From the NCBI GenBank assembly GCA_024742665.1, contig JANSYA010000002.1, positions 62,001-126,000 on the forward strand: a stretch of DNA of 64,000 nt, written 5' to 3'. This stretch comes from a bacterium. GTDB lineage: Bacteria > Spirochaetota > Leptospiria > Leptospirales > Leptonemataceae. Both the position numbers and the translations under genes were made by a program. The notes under the pieces are model-generated. The model was not told the DNA's origin, ran no database searches, and worked only from the letters and a program-made list of their open reading frames with translations. Positions 19,172 to 27,396 of the stretch are shown piece by piece. How positions within the stretch are numbered: position 1 is the stretch's first letter; the number at the start of each line of letters is the position of its first letter.

Positions 19172-19831
19172 TTACGCGCGGCGATATTCCAGCATGCGGT
19201 TGTTCGCGGGCATGTCATGATCCGCTTCCAGCACGAGCCCGGCGTCTTCTGCCAGGCCATTCAACCAGACAAAATCGCGCACGCCCATCTGCGGAGCGCG
19301 AGCCCGAAGAGCCGCGTCGAATTCGGAGTTGCCCGGACTGCTATGGCGACCGTTATATTGCAGCGGACTGTAGAGACAAAAGCGTCCGCCGACCATCAGA
19401 ATTTCCTTCAGCAGCGAAAACATCCCGGCGACTTCGTCTTCCGACATGATCTGGATTGTATTCGCGGTAAAGACCGCGTCGATGTTTATAAGGCCTCCGG
19501 TCGCCGCCGACCTCGATTCGTTTTTCGCGAGCGCACGGCGCAGCTCGTCAGCGGAATCGGAACGGCCCGCGTCCAGGACGAAAGGTCGCCGGAGATTGGG
19601 CGCGCCGCTCTCGTCTATGTACTCGTTGATGCTCGGGTGATAGTCCGGCAGATCGCTGGTATGCCAGACCAGATGCGGCAGGCCCTGCGCGAAATGCACC
19701 GCGTGCTGACCGGTGCCGCTGCCGATTTCCAGAACGTGCTGCGCATCGGAAAAGGCTCGCCGCAAAACTGCGAGTATCGGATCCTTGTTTCTTTCGCAGG
19801 CGGCTGAGACTTGTTTCATAGAGTGCGACAT
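19172..19831 (-). CDS. DUF938 SAM-dependent methyltransferase-like protein
   Basis: 219 residues. The N-terminal SAACERNKDPILAVL and the motif I loop VLEIGSGTGQHAVHFA, followed by WHTSDLPDYHPSI and FTANTIQIMS, are the pattern of the DUF938 (METTL26-like) class I methyltransferase fold. Its substrate is unknown. Start: ATG 19831 (MSHSMKQVSA) has AAGGA upstream; a GTG at 19864 would add 11 residues. It is divergent from the helical-repeat gene (59-bp gap) and lies upstream of the GST gene in the same direction (52-bp gap). Confidence 0.88.
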   Translation of the reverse strand: MSHSMKQVSAACERNKDPILAVLRRAFSDAQHVLEIGSGTGQHAVHFAQGLPHLVWHTSDLPDYHPSINEYIDESGAPNLRRPFVLDAGRSDSADELRRALAKNESRSAATGGLINIDAVFTANTIQIMSEDEVAGMFSLLKEILMVGGRFCLYSPLQYNGRHSSPGNSEFDAALRARAPQMGVRDFVWLNGLAEDAGLVLEADHDMPANNRMLEYRRA

Positions 19832-19890
19832 ATATCGTGGATCCTTCGGATTCGCGCCCGACACGGCACTCCTATTGGAGGGGCGAGCTA

Positions 19891-20775
19891 ATGGGCACCG
19901 TGCAGTTTGTAATGCAGGAAGGCCTGAGCTATCTCGGCGAACTCGGTCCCGCGAAAGTCATGCAAATCTTCGGCGCTATGCCCGCCGAACGCATCCTGGC
20001 GATTTCCAACCGCGTCCCACGCGCCGACGTCCTGTTCATATTAAAAAACGCCCCCCTCGAAAAAACCCTCGGAGCCCTGCAAGTCATGCGTCGTAACGAA
20101 GACATCGTTCATCTGATCACCGCGATTTCGAAAGAAGATCTGGTATACCTGATCCAGAATCTGGAGCGCGACGAGTTGATCTTCTGGTTACAACATATCC
20201 CGGTCAAAGAAACGGCGGTGCTGGTCAAAGGACTCGGAGTGAAACCCGCAGTGCAGCTGTTGCGGGGAACGGGTATGGAAAAGGCCGTGACGGTTATGCG
20301 TGCGATGCGGGCCGCGAAGCTGATCGAACTGGTAACGGCCATCGACGTCAAAGCCGCCCTGGAGCTCGTGCAGGGCATTCCGATCGCGGATTTGAAATAC
20401 TGGATTCGCCATCGCGGCATTTCAGATTTGCCCGTACTCGTGCACGGCCTGGGTGCCGCCAACGCGGTCCGGCTGCTGGGCGAAATGGAGATGAAGCAGG
20501 CCGTTCAGATCGTAAAAGAAATCGGTCCTGAACGGGCGGTTCTGGTGCTGCGAACGGCGAAATCGTTGAGCTTCCCACGGCTCACGAAACAGCAGAAGGC
20601 GGAATTCGAGCAGGTCGCGAGCGGCAAAGGCAAGAAACGCAAGCCGAGTCCTCGTAAGGCCGCCAAAACGGGCAAGCAGACGACAAAGCAGGCCGCTAAC
20701 AAAAAGGCGACGAAAGCCGGCGCGAAAAAACGCAGGGACAAAAGCGCTCGCGCGAAAGCCGCGCCAAAAAACTAA
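19891..20775 (+). CDS. Helical-repeat protein with lysine/alanine-rich C-terminal tail
   Basis: 294 residues, family not recognised. Residues about 10-215 form a regular alpha-helical repeat: short amphipathic helices of 13-15 residues separated by Gly/Pro turns (GPAKVMQIF, APLEKTLGAL, LGVKPAVQLL, MEMKQAVQIV, IGPERAVLVL), reminiscent of MgtE_N or FliG-type helical superhelices. Residues about 232-294 are a disordered Lys/Arg/Ala/Thr tail like histone H1 or bacterial Hc1. There is no signal peptide. The start is strongly supported: GGAGG about 9 bases before ATG 19891. A nucleic-acid or polyphosphate-binding tail is inference. Confidence 0.85.
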   Translation: MGTVQFVMQEGLSYLGELGPAKVMQIFGAMPAERILAISNRVPRADVLFILKNAPLEKTLGALQVMRRNEDIVHLITAISKEDLVYLIQNLERDELIFWLQHIPVKETAVLVKGLGVKPAVQLLRGTGMEKAVTVMRAMRAAKLIELVTAIDVKAALELVQGIPIADLKYWIRHRGISDLPVLVHGLGAANAVRLLGEMEMKQAVQIVKEIGPERAVLVLRTAKSLSFPRLTKQQKAEFEQVASGKGKKRKPSPRKAAKTGKQTTKQAANKKATKAGAKKRRDKSARAKAAPKN

Positions 20776-20873
20776 AGCGGCCGACCGAACAGCGCCGGCA
20801 CCGCCGCACAAATAATCTTAACCTCTTGCGATCCGCACTTAAGAATCGCGAGACCGTCGCCGCAGTTCAGCTT

Positions 20874-22631
20874 TTATTTTTTGCCTTTGCCCTTTCCATT
20901 CGAAGGCTTTTTGCGCGGCGACAGTCCCTTGCGCTTCTTGCGCGCCGCGCCGCCGGCCTGGCTCGCATGAGCCCCGCGATTCGTGCGACTGCGATCGCCG
21001 CCCGCTTTCGAACCGTTGCGCTTGAAATACTCGTCGAATTTCGCTTTCGCCTGCTTGCCGAAGAGAATTTCGCAGGCTTCTTTAATACCCGGCGCGGAAC
21101 GAATCGTCTCGTCCCGGGCGACCAACAGAATCTTGGAACGCCGGCGCAGAAAATCTTCCAGCTTCGTAATCATCTCGTGTTTGGCCGCATGGTGCAATTC
21201 GCAGCGCAGATACTCGGTGCCGACGATCATCACTTCCGCCATCGCGGGGTCGCGGCGAATGTCTTCTAAGAGACCCAGAGCGCGGCCGCCGTAGCGCCGC
21301 CAGAGACGTTCGCTAATCGGTTCGGCGGCGCCCTCTTCGGTCAGCGCGTCGACGTCCATCAAACGCGCCTGATGAAAGTACTCGTCGCGCATTTCGCCGC
21401 GCGGTTCGCCGTACCAGCGAACTTTCGTATGCGGCAGTTTGATCCCCAGTTCGCGCACGAAGCCGGCGATCTCGTCGCCCACGTTGACGCAGTCCGTAAG
21501 CTTGCCGCCGAAGATACTGATATGAGACCGCTTATAATCCACGTCGACGGCGTGTTTGCGCGAAAGCGAAGTCCAATCGCCCTTATCTTTCTGACGACCC
21601 GTGCCCGGCTTCGCCTCGACGACCAGCGGACGCACTCCGCAGCGTTCCGAAATAATATCGGCTTCGGTCAGGGGCTGCTCTAAGCGCAGGCGTTTATTGA
21701 CGTTTTCCAGAACGAAGCGGCGATCTTCTTCGGTGACGACCGCCGGCAGCGCGTCGACCCGGGTGTCGGTCGTGCCGATGCACGAGCGGGTTCCCATGGG
21801 AATGACGAAGAACAGGCGACCGTCGTCGGCGAAGAAGGTGAGCACGTGGCGACGTTCCGTTACGCGCGGCACGATCAGGTGAATGCCTTTTGAAAATAGA
21901 TGGCTGTGTTCGGTGGGCTGCTCCGAAAGGGAGTTCTGCTCGTCGACGAAGGGGCCGCAGGCGTTGATCAAGACGCGCGAACGAATCTTAAAGCGCCGGC
22001 CGGTCAGATTGTCCCGGGCGTTCGTAATCCAGATCGGGCCTTCGCGATGCGAACCCAGGGACTCGACGTAGTTGCCGACGATCGCGCCGTGATCCAGGGC
22101 CGCGCGAATAAACTTAAAGACGAAGCGCGCGTCGTTGTCGACCAGATACGCGTCGGAGTATTCGAAGCCGCCGGCGGAGTCGTCGGTTTGCACGACCGGC
22201 TCCTCGCGATTGATGCGTCCGCGAGTCAGGAAGCGCGGCGGGCGCGTAAAAAAATTGCCGATCAACCAGTAGAACAGCGTGCCAAAAAATATAAACAGCG
22301 GGGGAAAGCGAAAGCCTTTGCCGATCGAAGTAAAAAAACGAATCTCTTTAATATTGGAGGGATAGCTTTTGATCAGGTGATTGCGCGAAACGCAAAGTTT
22401 GCGAACCAGTCCGAGCTCCATGGTCTCCAGATATTTGATACCGCCCCAGACCAGGTTCGAAGATTCCTGACTCGTAAACGACGCGAAGTCCTGACGATCG
22501 ATCAGAGCGACCTGCGCCCCCTGGCTGGAAAGCGCCGACGCGGAAACCGAACCGTTGATTCCGCCTCCGAGAATCAGGACGTCAAAGACCCGATCGTCGA
22601 GCTTTTCGATATTGTTCTGCCGGAGCTTCAT
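20874..22631 (-). CDS. glpD: FAD-dependent glycerol-3-phosphate dehydrogenase
   Basis: 585 residues. The N-terminal dinucleotide fold VLILGGGINGSVSASAL binds FAD; the ETSSKLVWGG-equivalent segment here reads SSNLVWGGIKYLE, and GTTDT, RCGVRPLV and GGKLTDC are family motifs. It oxidises glycerol-3-phosphate to dihydroxyacetone phosphate at the membrane, passing electrons to quinone. The C-terminal ~55 residues are an unusual disordered basic tail (AARKKRKG...KGKGKK) not found in typical GlpD. It converges with the lysine-tailed repeat protein. It is downstream of the PfpI/oxidoreductase pair but 53 bp away, so operon membership is possible. Confidence 0.93.
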   Translation of the reverse strand: MKLRQNNIEKLDDRVFDVLILGGGINGSVSASALSSQGAQVALIDRQDFASFTSQESSNLVWGGIKYLETMELGLVRKLCVSRNHLIKSYPSNIKEIRFFTSIGKGFRFPPLFIFFGTLFYWLIGNFFTRPPRFLTRGRINREEPVVQTDDSAGGFEYSDAYLVDNDARFVFKFIRAALDHGAIVGNYVESLGSHREGPIWITNARDNLTGRRFKIRSRVLINACGPFVDEQNSLSEQPTEHSHLFSKGIHLIVPRVTERRHVLTFFADDGRLFFVIPMGTRSCIGTTDTRVDALPAVVTEEDRRFVLENVNKRLRLEQPLTEADIISERCGVRPLVVEAKPGTGRQKDKGDWTSLSRKHAVDVDYKRSHISIFGGKLTDCVNVGDEIAGFVRELGIKLPHTKVRWYGEPRGEMRDEYFHQARLMDVDALTEEGAAEPISERLWRRYGGRALGLLEDIRRDPAMAEVMIVGTEYLRCELHHAAKHEMITKLEDFLRRRSKILLVARDETIRSAPGIKEACEILFGKQAKAKFDEYFKRNGSKAGGDRSRTNRGAHASQAGGAARKKRKGLSPRKKPSNGKGKGKK

Positions 22632-22684
22632 AGCGACATCGGGCCGACCCCGCCTGTGGCTGTCCAGCGGGATACCGGCAGCGC

Positions 22685-23311
22685 CTATGCTTCGGAACGG
22701 CTTAGCAGCTTAAAGGCGATGTCCCGACCGTGGCCCTGCTTGATCGCCAGAGTCACCCACAGCGCCGCGAAGGCTTCTAAGAGCTCCGCGTTTTCCAGGC
22801 CGCCCGTATCCCATGCCCGGAAGCCCAGGTCTTCCGCCAGCCCCGCGGCGACGCGCCCGGCTTCCGAATCGTCAGCGCAATAAAAGGTATCGATCGGCGC
22901 GCCGCCGTACTGCGGACGCTCCACGTTTTCTGCGCCGGTATTGTTTAAAATCTTTACGACTCGTTCCGAGCCCGTCCAGGCCTTCAAAGCCGCCGCAGTC
23001 GTGGCGTGCTCGCCGGGCTTGCGAAACATCGTATTCATTGTATCGATGAGGATCCGATCCCCGGGCTCGCCCAGGGCCTCGCAGACCTCCCGCAAAACCG
23101 GCGGATGCACCGCAATCGCCACGACCTCCGCCGACTCCGCCGCAGCCGCCAGGGAGTGGGCGGAAATCCGATCGGGATTTGCGGCGACGATTTCGCGGAC
23201 CTTTTCGCCGGCGGGATCGCGACTGCCCAGGCGAATCGTATGACCGGCCGCGGCCCAGCCCCGGGCCAGGCGTCCGCCGATATTTCCGGTTCCAATAATG
23301 GCGATGCGCAT
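22685..23311 (-). CDS. NADPH-dependent F420-reductase-like oxidoreductase
   Basis: 208 residues with a Rossmann fold: RIAIIGTGNIGGRLARGW at the N-terminus, then LGSRDP, a phosphate-recognising loop suggesting NADP(H), and the family-typical LIDTMNTM and KILNNTGAENVERP. This family includes NADPH:F420 oxidoreductases and ferric-reductase-like proteins; in organisms without F420 the substrate is unknown. Only 4 bp separate it from the upstream PfpI gene, so the two form an operon, probably under the TetR double operator at 24121-24173. Confidence 0.88.
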   Translation of the reverse strand: MRIAIIGTGNIGGRLARGWAAAGHTIRLGSRDPAGEKVREIVAANPDRISAHSLAAAAESAEVVAIAVHPPVLREVCEALGEPGDRILIDTMNTMFRKPGEHATTAAALKAWTGSERVVKILNNTGAENVERPQYGGAPIDTFYCADDSEAGRVAAGLAEDLGFRAWDTGGLENAELLEAFAALWVTLAIKQGHGRDIAFKLLSRSEA

Positions 23312-23315
23312 AAGA

Positions 23316-24056
23316 TCAGACCCCCAGCGCTTCGACGACCAGGCGCGCGGTCGCCGCTCCGGAGTACTGCTGCTGACCGGTGATCAGCCGACCGTCGCGC
23401 ACGGCGAAGGGTTTGAAGGCGCCCGCGGCGATAAAATTCGCGCCGAGTTTTTTGGCTTCGTCTTCGATGCGAAAGGGCATCACCTTCTGGCCGACGACCT
23501 GGTCGGCGAAGTCCTCTTCGGAGTTCGCGAAGCCGGTTATGGTTTTGCCGGCGATCAGCGGCTGACCGTCGGCCGTCTTTACATAGAGCAAGGCGCAGAC
23601 CCCGTGGCACAGAGCCGCCGTGACCTTCTCGTTTTCATAGAATTCCGCCAGCAAGCGATGCAGATCCTGCGCTTCCGGAAAAGTAAACATCGGCGACTGT
23701 CCGCCGGCAACGATCACCGCGTCAAAATCGGCGACTCGCAATTCCGCAATCGAGGGCGTGTCTTCCAGCAGCTGCATCAGAGCCGGAGTGTGAATGAAAC
23801 CCAGGCTGACAATGTCTTCAGCGGAGTAGCCACTCTCGTCCCGGGGATCGCTCAGGGCGTCGAAATCGACTTTGCCCCCGGCGGGACTGAAGATCGTAGT
23901 CTCATAGCCGCTGAGCTGCAGCTCGTGATAGGCGTGGGTCAGCTCCGAGGCCCAGAATCCCACCGGCCAGCCGGTGGTGCTGGAAACGGCGGGATTCGCC
24001 ACGATGATGGCCACGCGCTTCGCTTTCGTCGTAACTGTATCGATATTTCTACTCAT
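23316..24056 (-). CDS. DJ-1/PfpI-family class I glutamine amidotransferase-like protein
   Basis: 246 residues. Features are TTGWPVGFWASELTHAY near the N-terminus (Glu of the active site), the strand-loop FDAVIVAGGQSPMF and the nucleophile elbow AALCHGVCAL, with Cys followed by His as in Hsp31/YhbO/glyoxalase III-type members. Such proteins act in protein deglycation, chaperoning or glyoxal detoxification. It is the first gene of a two-gene operon with the NADPH oxidoreductase. The operator pair sits 65 bp upstream of its start, pointing to control by the adjacent TetR regulator in response to an electrophile or aldehyde (inference). Confidence 0.9.
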   Translation of the reverse strand: MSRNIDTVTTKAKRVAIIVANPAVSSTTGWPVGFWASELTHAYHELQLSGYETTIFSPAGGKVDFDALSDPRDESGYSAEDIVSLGFIHTPALMQLLEDTPSIAELRVADFDAVIVAGGQSPMFTFPEAQDLHRLLAEFYENEKVTAALCHGVCALLYVKTADGQPLIAGKTITGFANSEEDFADQVVGQKVMPFRIEDEAKKLGANFIAAGAFKPFAVRDGRLITGQQQYSGAATARLVVEALGV

Positions 24057-24120
24057 AATTCTAATCGCTCCTGCGTCTATTCGGGGTCGAGAAGGTCCGG
24101 CGCCGAATAGATCGCCGCCA

Positions 24121-24173
24121 ATACCGACCGATTGGTATGTTCGCTATCGGCATACATACCAATCGGTCGGTAT
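24121..24173. promoter_or_regulatory. Double TetR-type operator: perfect 20-bp inverted repeat
   Basis: ATACCGACCGATTGGTATGT at 24121-24140 is repeated exactly in inverted orientation at 24154-24173 with a 13-nt spacer. Each arm is itself an imperfect palindrome (ATACC...GGTAT) of the ACCGACyGGT kind bound by TetR-family dimers. It lies between the tetR stop (24191) and the PfpI start (24056), on the promoter side of the PfpI operon. No T-run follows, so a terminator is less likely. Confidence 0.75.
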
Positions 24174-24190
24174 TTCTGCCAGCAAAAAAA

Positions 24191-24838
24191 TCAGCGGCTG
24201 GCGGCCCGGATGATTTTTTTGCCGCGCCTGGCGGATGCGCGACGGCCGACAGCCGCTTCGCTCAGACCCCGCAAATAGGACTCCAGCTCTCCGATCAGCT
24301 TCAAATATTTAGCGGAGCCGCCCTGCACTCCGGCGGCGTTCATCGCTCCCTGGAATGCGGCGGCGATGAAAGGCCCGAGGGTCTGCGCATCGACGCGGGA
24401 TGCGTCCAGCTCGCCGCCCTCAAGGCCGCGCTCTACGGCTTCAATAAAGATCCCCTCGAACTCCCGCTGGGCCTGACGAATGGTTTCGGCCAGCTGCGGC
24501 TCGCTTTCGCGGTTCACGCTCTGATAGACGTTGGCCAGAGAACAGCCGTTATTGCAGTTCAGGAGCTTCGTATTTTTTAGACCCGCGATCAGAGCCTCCA
24601 GCATCGGCTCCGCGTCCGGAGCGGACGCCAGGGCCTTTTCCCAGTAGCGACGATAGCGTTCCAGAATGACTTCGCGCACAACCGCCTGGCCGATTTCCTG
24701 CTTCGACGCGAAGTGGTGATACACCGCTCCGCGGGTCATGCCCGAGGTGCTGATGATTTCCGCGATGCCCGCGCCGGCATAGCTGTTGCGGGTGATGACT
24801 TCGAATGCGGCCTGGAGTATGCGAGTGCGGGTGTCCAT
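24191..24838 (-). CDS. TetR-family transcriptional regulator
   Basis: 215 residues. The N-terminal helix-turn-helix TRTRILQAAFEVITRNSYAGAG...ISTSGMTRGAVYHHFASKQEI is a textbook TetR domain; the C-terminal ligand domain contains a CNNGCSLAN segment with two Cys and is similar to the TetR_C_6/16-type regulators of redox genes. The protein ends in a basic stretch (RRASARRGKK). It is encoded just upstream of the PfpI/oxidoreductase operon and probably represses it through the operator pair; the start is ATG 24838. Confidence 0.93.
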   Translation of the reverse strand: MDTRTRILQAAFEVITRNSYAGAGIAEIISTSGMTRGAVYHHFASKQEIGQAVVREVILERYRRYWEKALASAPDAEPMLEALIAGLKNTKLLNCNNGCSLANVYQSVNRESEPQLAETIRQAQREFEGIFIEAVERGLEGGELDASRVDAQTLGPFIAAAFQGAMNAAGVQGGSAKYLKLIGELESYLRGLSEAAVGRRASARRGKKIIRAASR

Positions 24839-24914
24839 AGGAGACGGGCCGGTAGGATGGGAGCGCGCGACGATTCCGGCAATCGATTATTTCGAATCAA
24901 AGCTCCGCGTCGCG

Positions 24915-25988
24915 CTATAGATGCTGCTTTAAAAAACGAATCGCAGCCGGAAGGCCCACGGGGGTCCCTTCGCGAAAGGGCGCCGAGGTCAAATGGCCGC
25001 CGTCGCCTTCGAAGACTTCGACAGTCACTCCAGCCTCGCGCAGACGTTTGGCCATCTCGCGGCTTTGCTCGACCGGCACGATCCAGTCATAACGACCGTG
25101 ATACAAGAAGGCCGGCGGATCATCGGAGCTAACGTGCGAAATCGGCGAAGCCTGGCGGTACAGCTCGGGAGCTTCTTCGCGATCCGCGCCGAGCAGGCGT
25201 TCGAGAGTCCTATCCGCTGTCTGCGGCATCCCCTCCAGGTCCGCCGGCGGCGCTCCCGCCACGACCGCCTGGATGCGCGCGGGGTCCTGAGCGTTACGAC
25301 CGGTCGTTGCGAGCAGCAGAGCCAGATGCGCTCCCGCGGAATAACCGAAGGCGCCGACCCGCTGCGGATCCACATTCAGCGCGGCGGCCTGCTCGCGAAT
25401 CCACACAACCGCTTTGCGACAGTCTTCGAGCTGCGCCGGGTATCGGTAGCGCGGCGCCAGGCTGTACTCGATATTTACCGCGACGAAGCCGGCACTCGCC
25501 AGCCCCATCGCGATATTTTCCATTCGGGCCCGATCGCCTCGCTGCCAGGATCCGCCGTGAATGATGATAATGGCCGGACGCGGCGCGGCGGGCTGCGCGG
25601 ACGTCGCCCCGGCCTGCGAAGCGACCGCCGACTCGGGCAGGAATACGTCCGCCAGCAGCGGCTCCAGGCCGCCCGACGCCGCCATGGACCGCGCATCCTG
25701 ATCGGAGGGCGCATCCGGATTCGCCGGACTGTAGCCATAGATCAAATCCCGGCGAACGCTGTAGGCCGGCGGCGATTCCTGGCCGCGGATCGCCGCAGCC
25801 TGTGCTTCCTGCCGGGGCGCCTGGCTTTGACCAGGCGATTGAGACTGCGCCGATCGACACTTGAGCAAGGGCGTCGCTAGCAAAAGACCCATCGCGACCA
25901 GCAGCGCCACAGGCAGGACGCCCGGAGCCCGCGCCGCAGTCAGGCGCCGCCGATCGAAACGACCGGATATAAATTCGAAAGATCCCAT
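24915..25988 (-). CDS. Exported alpha/beta hydrolase (BD-FAE/HSL-type esterase)
   Basis: 357 residues. A hydrophobic N-terminal segment (LPVALLVAMGLLLATPLLKC) acts as signal or anchor; the Cys could be a spirochaete lipidation site but the box is not ideal. A Gln/Ala-rich linker follows. The catalytic domain has HGGSW (oxyanion), FGYSAGAH (nucleophile Ser), the acid in GRYDWIVP and the His in GDGGHL, an intact triad of carboxylesterase type. The upstream gene is the Rieske oxygenase on the same strand (81-bp gap), but the two are not obviously related. Confidence 0.9.
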   Translation of the reverse strand: MGSFEFISGRFDRRRLTAARAPGVLPVALLVAMGLLLATPLLKCRSAQSQSPGQSQAPRQEAQAAAIRGQESPPAYSVRRDLIYGYSPANPDAPSDQDARSMAASGGLEPLLADVFLPESAVASQAGATSAQPAAPRPAIIIIHGGSWQRGDRARMENIAMGLASAGFVAVNIEYSLAPRYRYPAQLEDCRKAVVWIREQAAALNVDPQRVGAFGYSAGAHLALLLATTGRNAQDPARIQAVVAGAPPADLEGMPQTADRTLERLLGADREEAPELYRQASPISHVSSDDPPAFLYHGRYDWIVPVEQSREMAKRLREAGVTVEVFEGDGGHLTSAPFREGTPVGLPAAIRFLKQHL

Positions 25989-26069
25989 AGCTGAACAACC
26001 AACCTCGCTCTGTAACTAATTAAGAGCCGTTGCGACATTCCAGCAAGCGAGATTTCCGGCAAAAGCGGC

Positions 26070-27230
26070 TCAGTGCGGCGCGGAGCCGGCGCCGATTTTC
26101 GTTCCACGCAGATACCTTTCATGCAGCAATTTGCGATGCAGAGCGATGGGCCGGTCGAATTTGCGCAGCTTCATACCTTTTAGATCCGCCGAAGCGTCCT
26201 GCATTGCGCTTTCCAGAAATCGTTTGTCGTCAATGGCTTCTTTCCAGGCCAGAAAGGGAATGCTGCGCTTGACGATCGGTTCCAGAAAGCGCAGAGCCGA
26301 CAGCCGGTACTGGAAAAAGAAATGCAGCGTGGTGCGACCGTCGGTTTCGGGGACGAAGTATACGGTGGAAGCCGTCGCCAGGGGACGTTTGCCGCGGCCG
26401 TCCTTTTTTTCCCAGGAAATATAGTACGTCGTGCGCAGCGGTTCGAACTCGGAGTGAAACTCGTTGATATAAGTATCGTCTGTGCCGACGAGCAGCAGGC
26501 GAAAGAGTAGATTCGGTCGCTGCTGTGCGCGATATACGACCCGTGAACCCCAATCCGTTTTTTCGAATTCGAAATCAACGGAAGCGACGCGGGCTTCGTC
26601 CCACCCCAGTCCGGCGTGAATCCAGGGCACGTGTTCGTTTTCGCTGAAATTATCCATCACGATTTCCAGCGGCGCGTTCATAGTAACGTGCGCGGTGCCC
26701 GCGAATTTCCAGCCGGGCTGCGCGGGCATCAAGGTTTCGCGGGCGGGCTCCGGAGCTTCGTCGCGACGCATCCATAAATATCCGAGATGTTCGAAGACGC
26801 GAAAGCGAGGCACCGCGAAGCTTACTTCGGGATCGCTCGGGCTGGCGCACTGGCCGTCGCCCCGCACGCGCCAGTTATGATACGGACAGTAGATCGCGTC
26901 CTGAACGACGTGGCCGCAGGCCAGAGACGCGCGGCGATGCGGGCATTCGTCTTCCACGCAGTGATACGCGCCGGAGCGATCGCGCCAGAGAACATAAGCG
27001 ATTCCGGCGAGGTGAAAACGAAAAGGCTTTTCCGTCTTGATCCGCTTCGCGGAACACACCGGATGCGTAAAGTCCGTCAAAGACGGAGCGGATTTGATCG
27101 AGCCGGCTTTCGATTTTCCCCGCGCCTTCGTTTGAGCCCGCACCCGCACCTGTGCGCCGGAGTGACCGTTGATCCGCGCCTGCTCGCCCGGAATCGGGGC
27201 GGCGATCGCCTTTGATTTGCGAGCTGCCAT
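26070..27230 (-). CDS. Rieske non-haem iron oxygenase
   Basis: 386 residues. The Rieske [2Fe-2S] cluster ligands are CPHRRASLACGHV and CPYHNWRV; the mononuclear iron site is in DNFSENEHVPWIHAGLG, with two His. The architecture matches ring-hydroxylating oxygenase alpha subunits of the VanA/phthalate or sterol type that insert oxygen into a hydrophobic substrate. The N-terminus is a basic, Arg/Lys/Ala-rich extension of about 50 residues (ARKSKAIAAP...KARGKSKAG). Start: ATG 27230 has GGGAGG upstream. No reductase partner is encoded nearby. Confidence 0.9.
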   Translation of the reverse strand: MAARKSKAIAAPIPGEQARINGHSGAQVRVRAQTKARGKSKAGSIKSAPSLTDFTHPVCSAKRIKTEKPFRFHLAGIAYVLWRDRSGAYHCVEDECPHRRASLACGHVVQDAIYCPYHNWRVRGDGQCASPSDPEVSFAVPRFRVFEHLGYLWMRRDEAPEPARETLMPAQPGWKFAGTAHVTMNAPLEIVMDNFSENEHVPWIHAGLGWDEARVASVDFEFEKTDWGSRVVYRAQQRPNLLFRLLLVGTDDTYINEFHSEFEPLRTTYYISWEKKDGRGKRPLATASTVYFVPETDGRTTLHFFFQYRLSALRFLEPIVKRSIPFLAWKEAIDDKRFLESAMQDASADLKGMKLRKFDRPIALHRKLLHERYLRGTKIGAGSAPH

Positions 27231-27396
27231 TGGACTACCTCCCGGGCACCCGTAATTAGTTAAGAACAACTAGAACGAACCATCGCAATCAAATGCGGCA
27301 ATTCGCAATAAAAACATACGATCGTTAGATGTTTGCGGCAATACCTTAGCGAGCATCACCGCGCGGCTTTACTGAAGTCGCACGGGCAGGTTGCGG

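Noticed and set aside
20776-20873. Terminator between the convergent repeat-protein and GlpD genes
   Set aside because: GC-rich but no clean stem followed by T residues on either strand.
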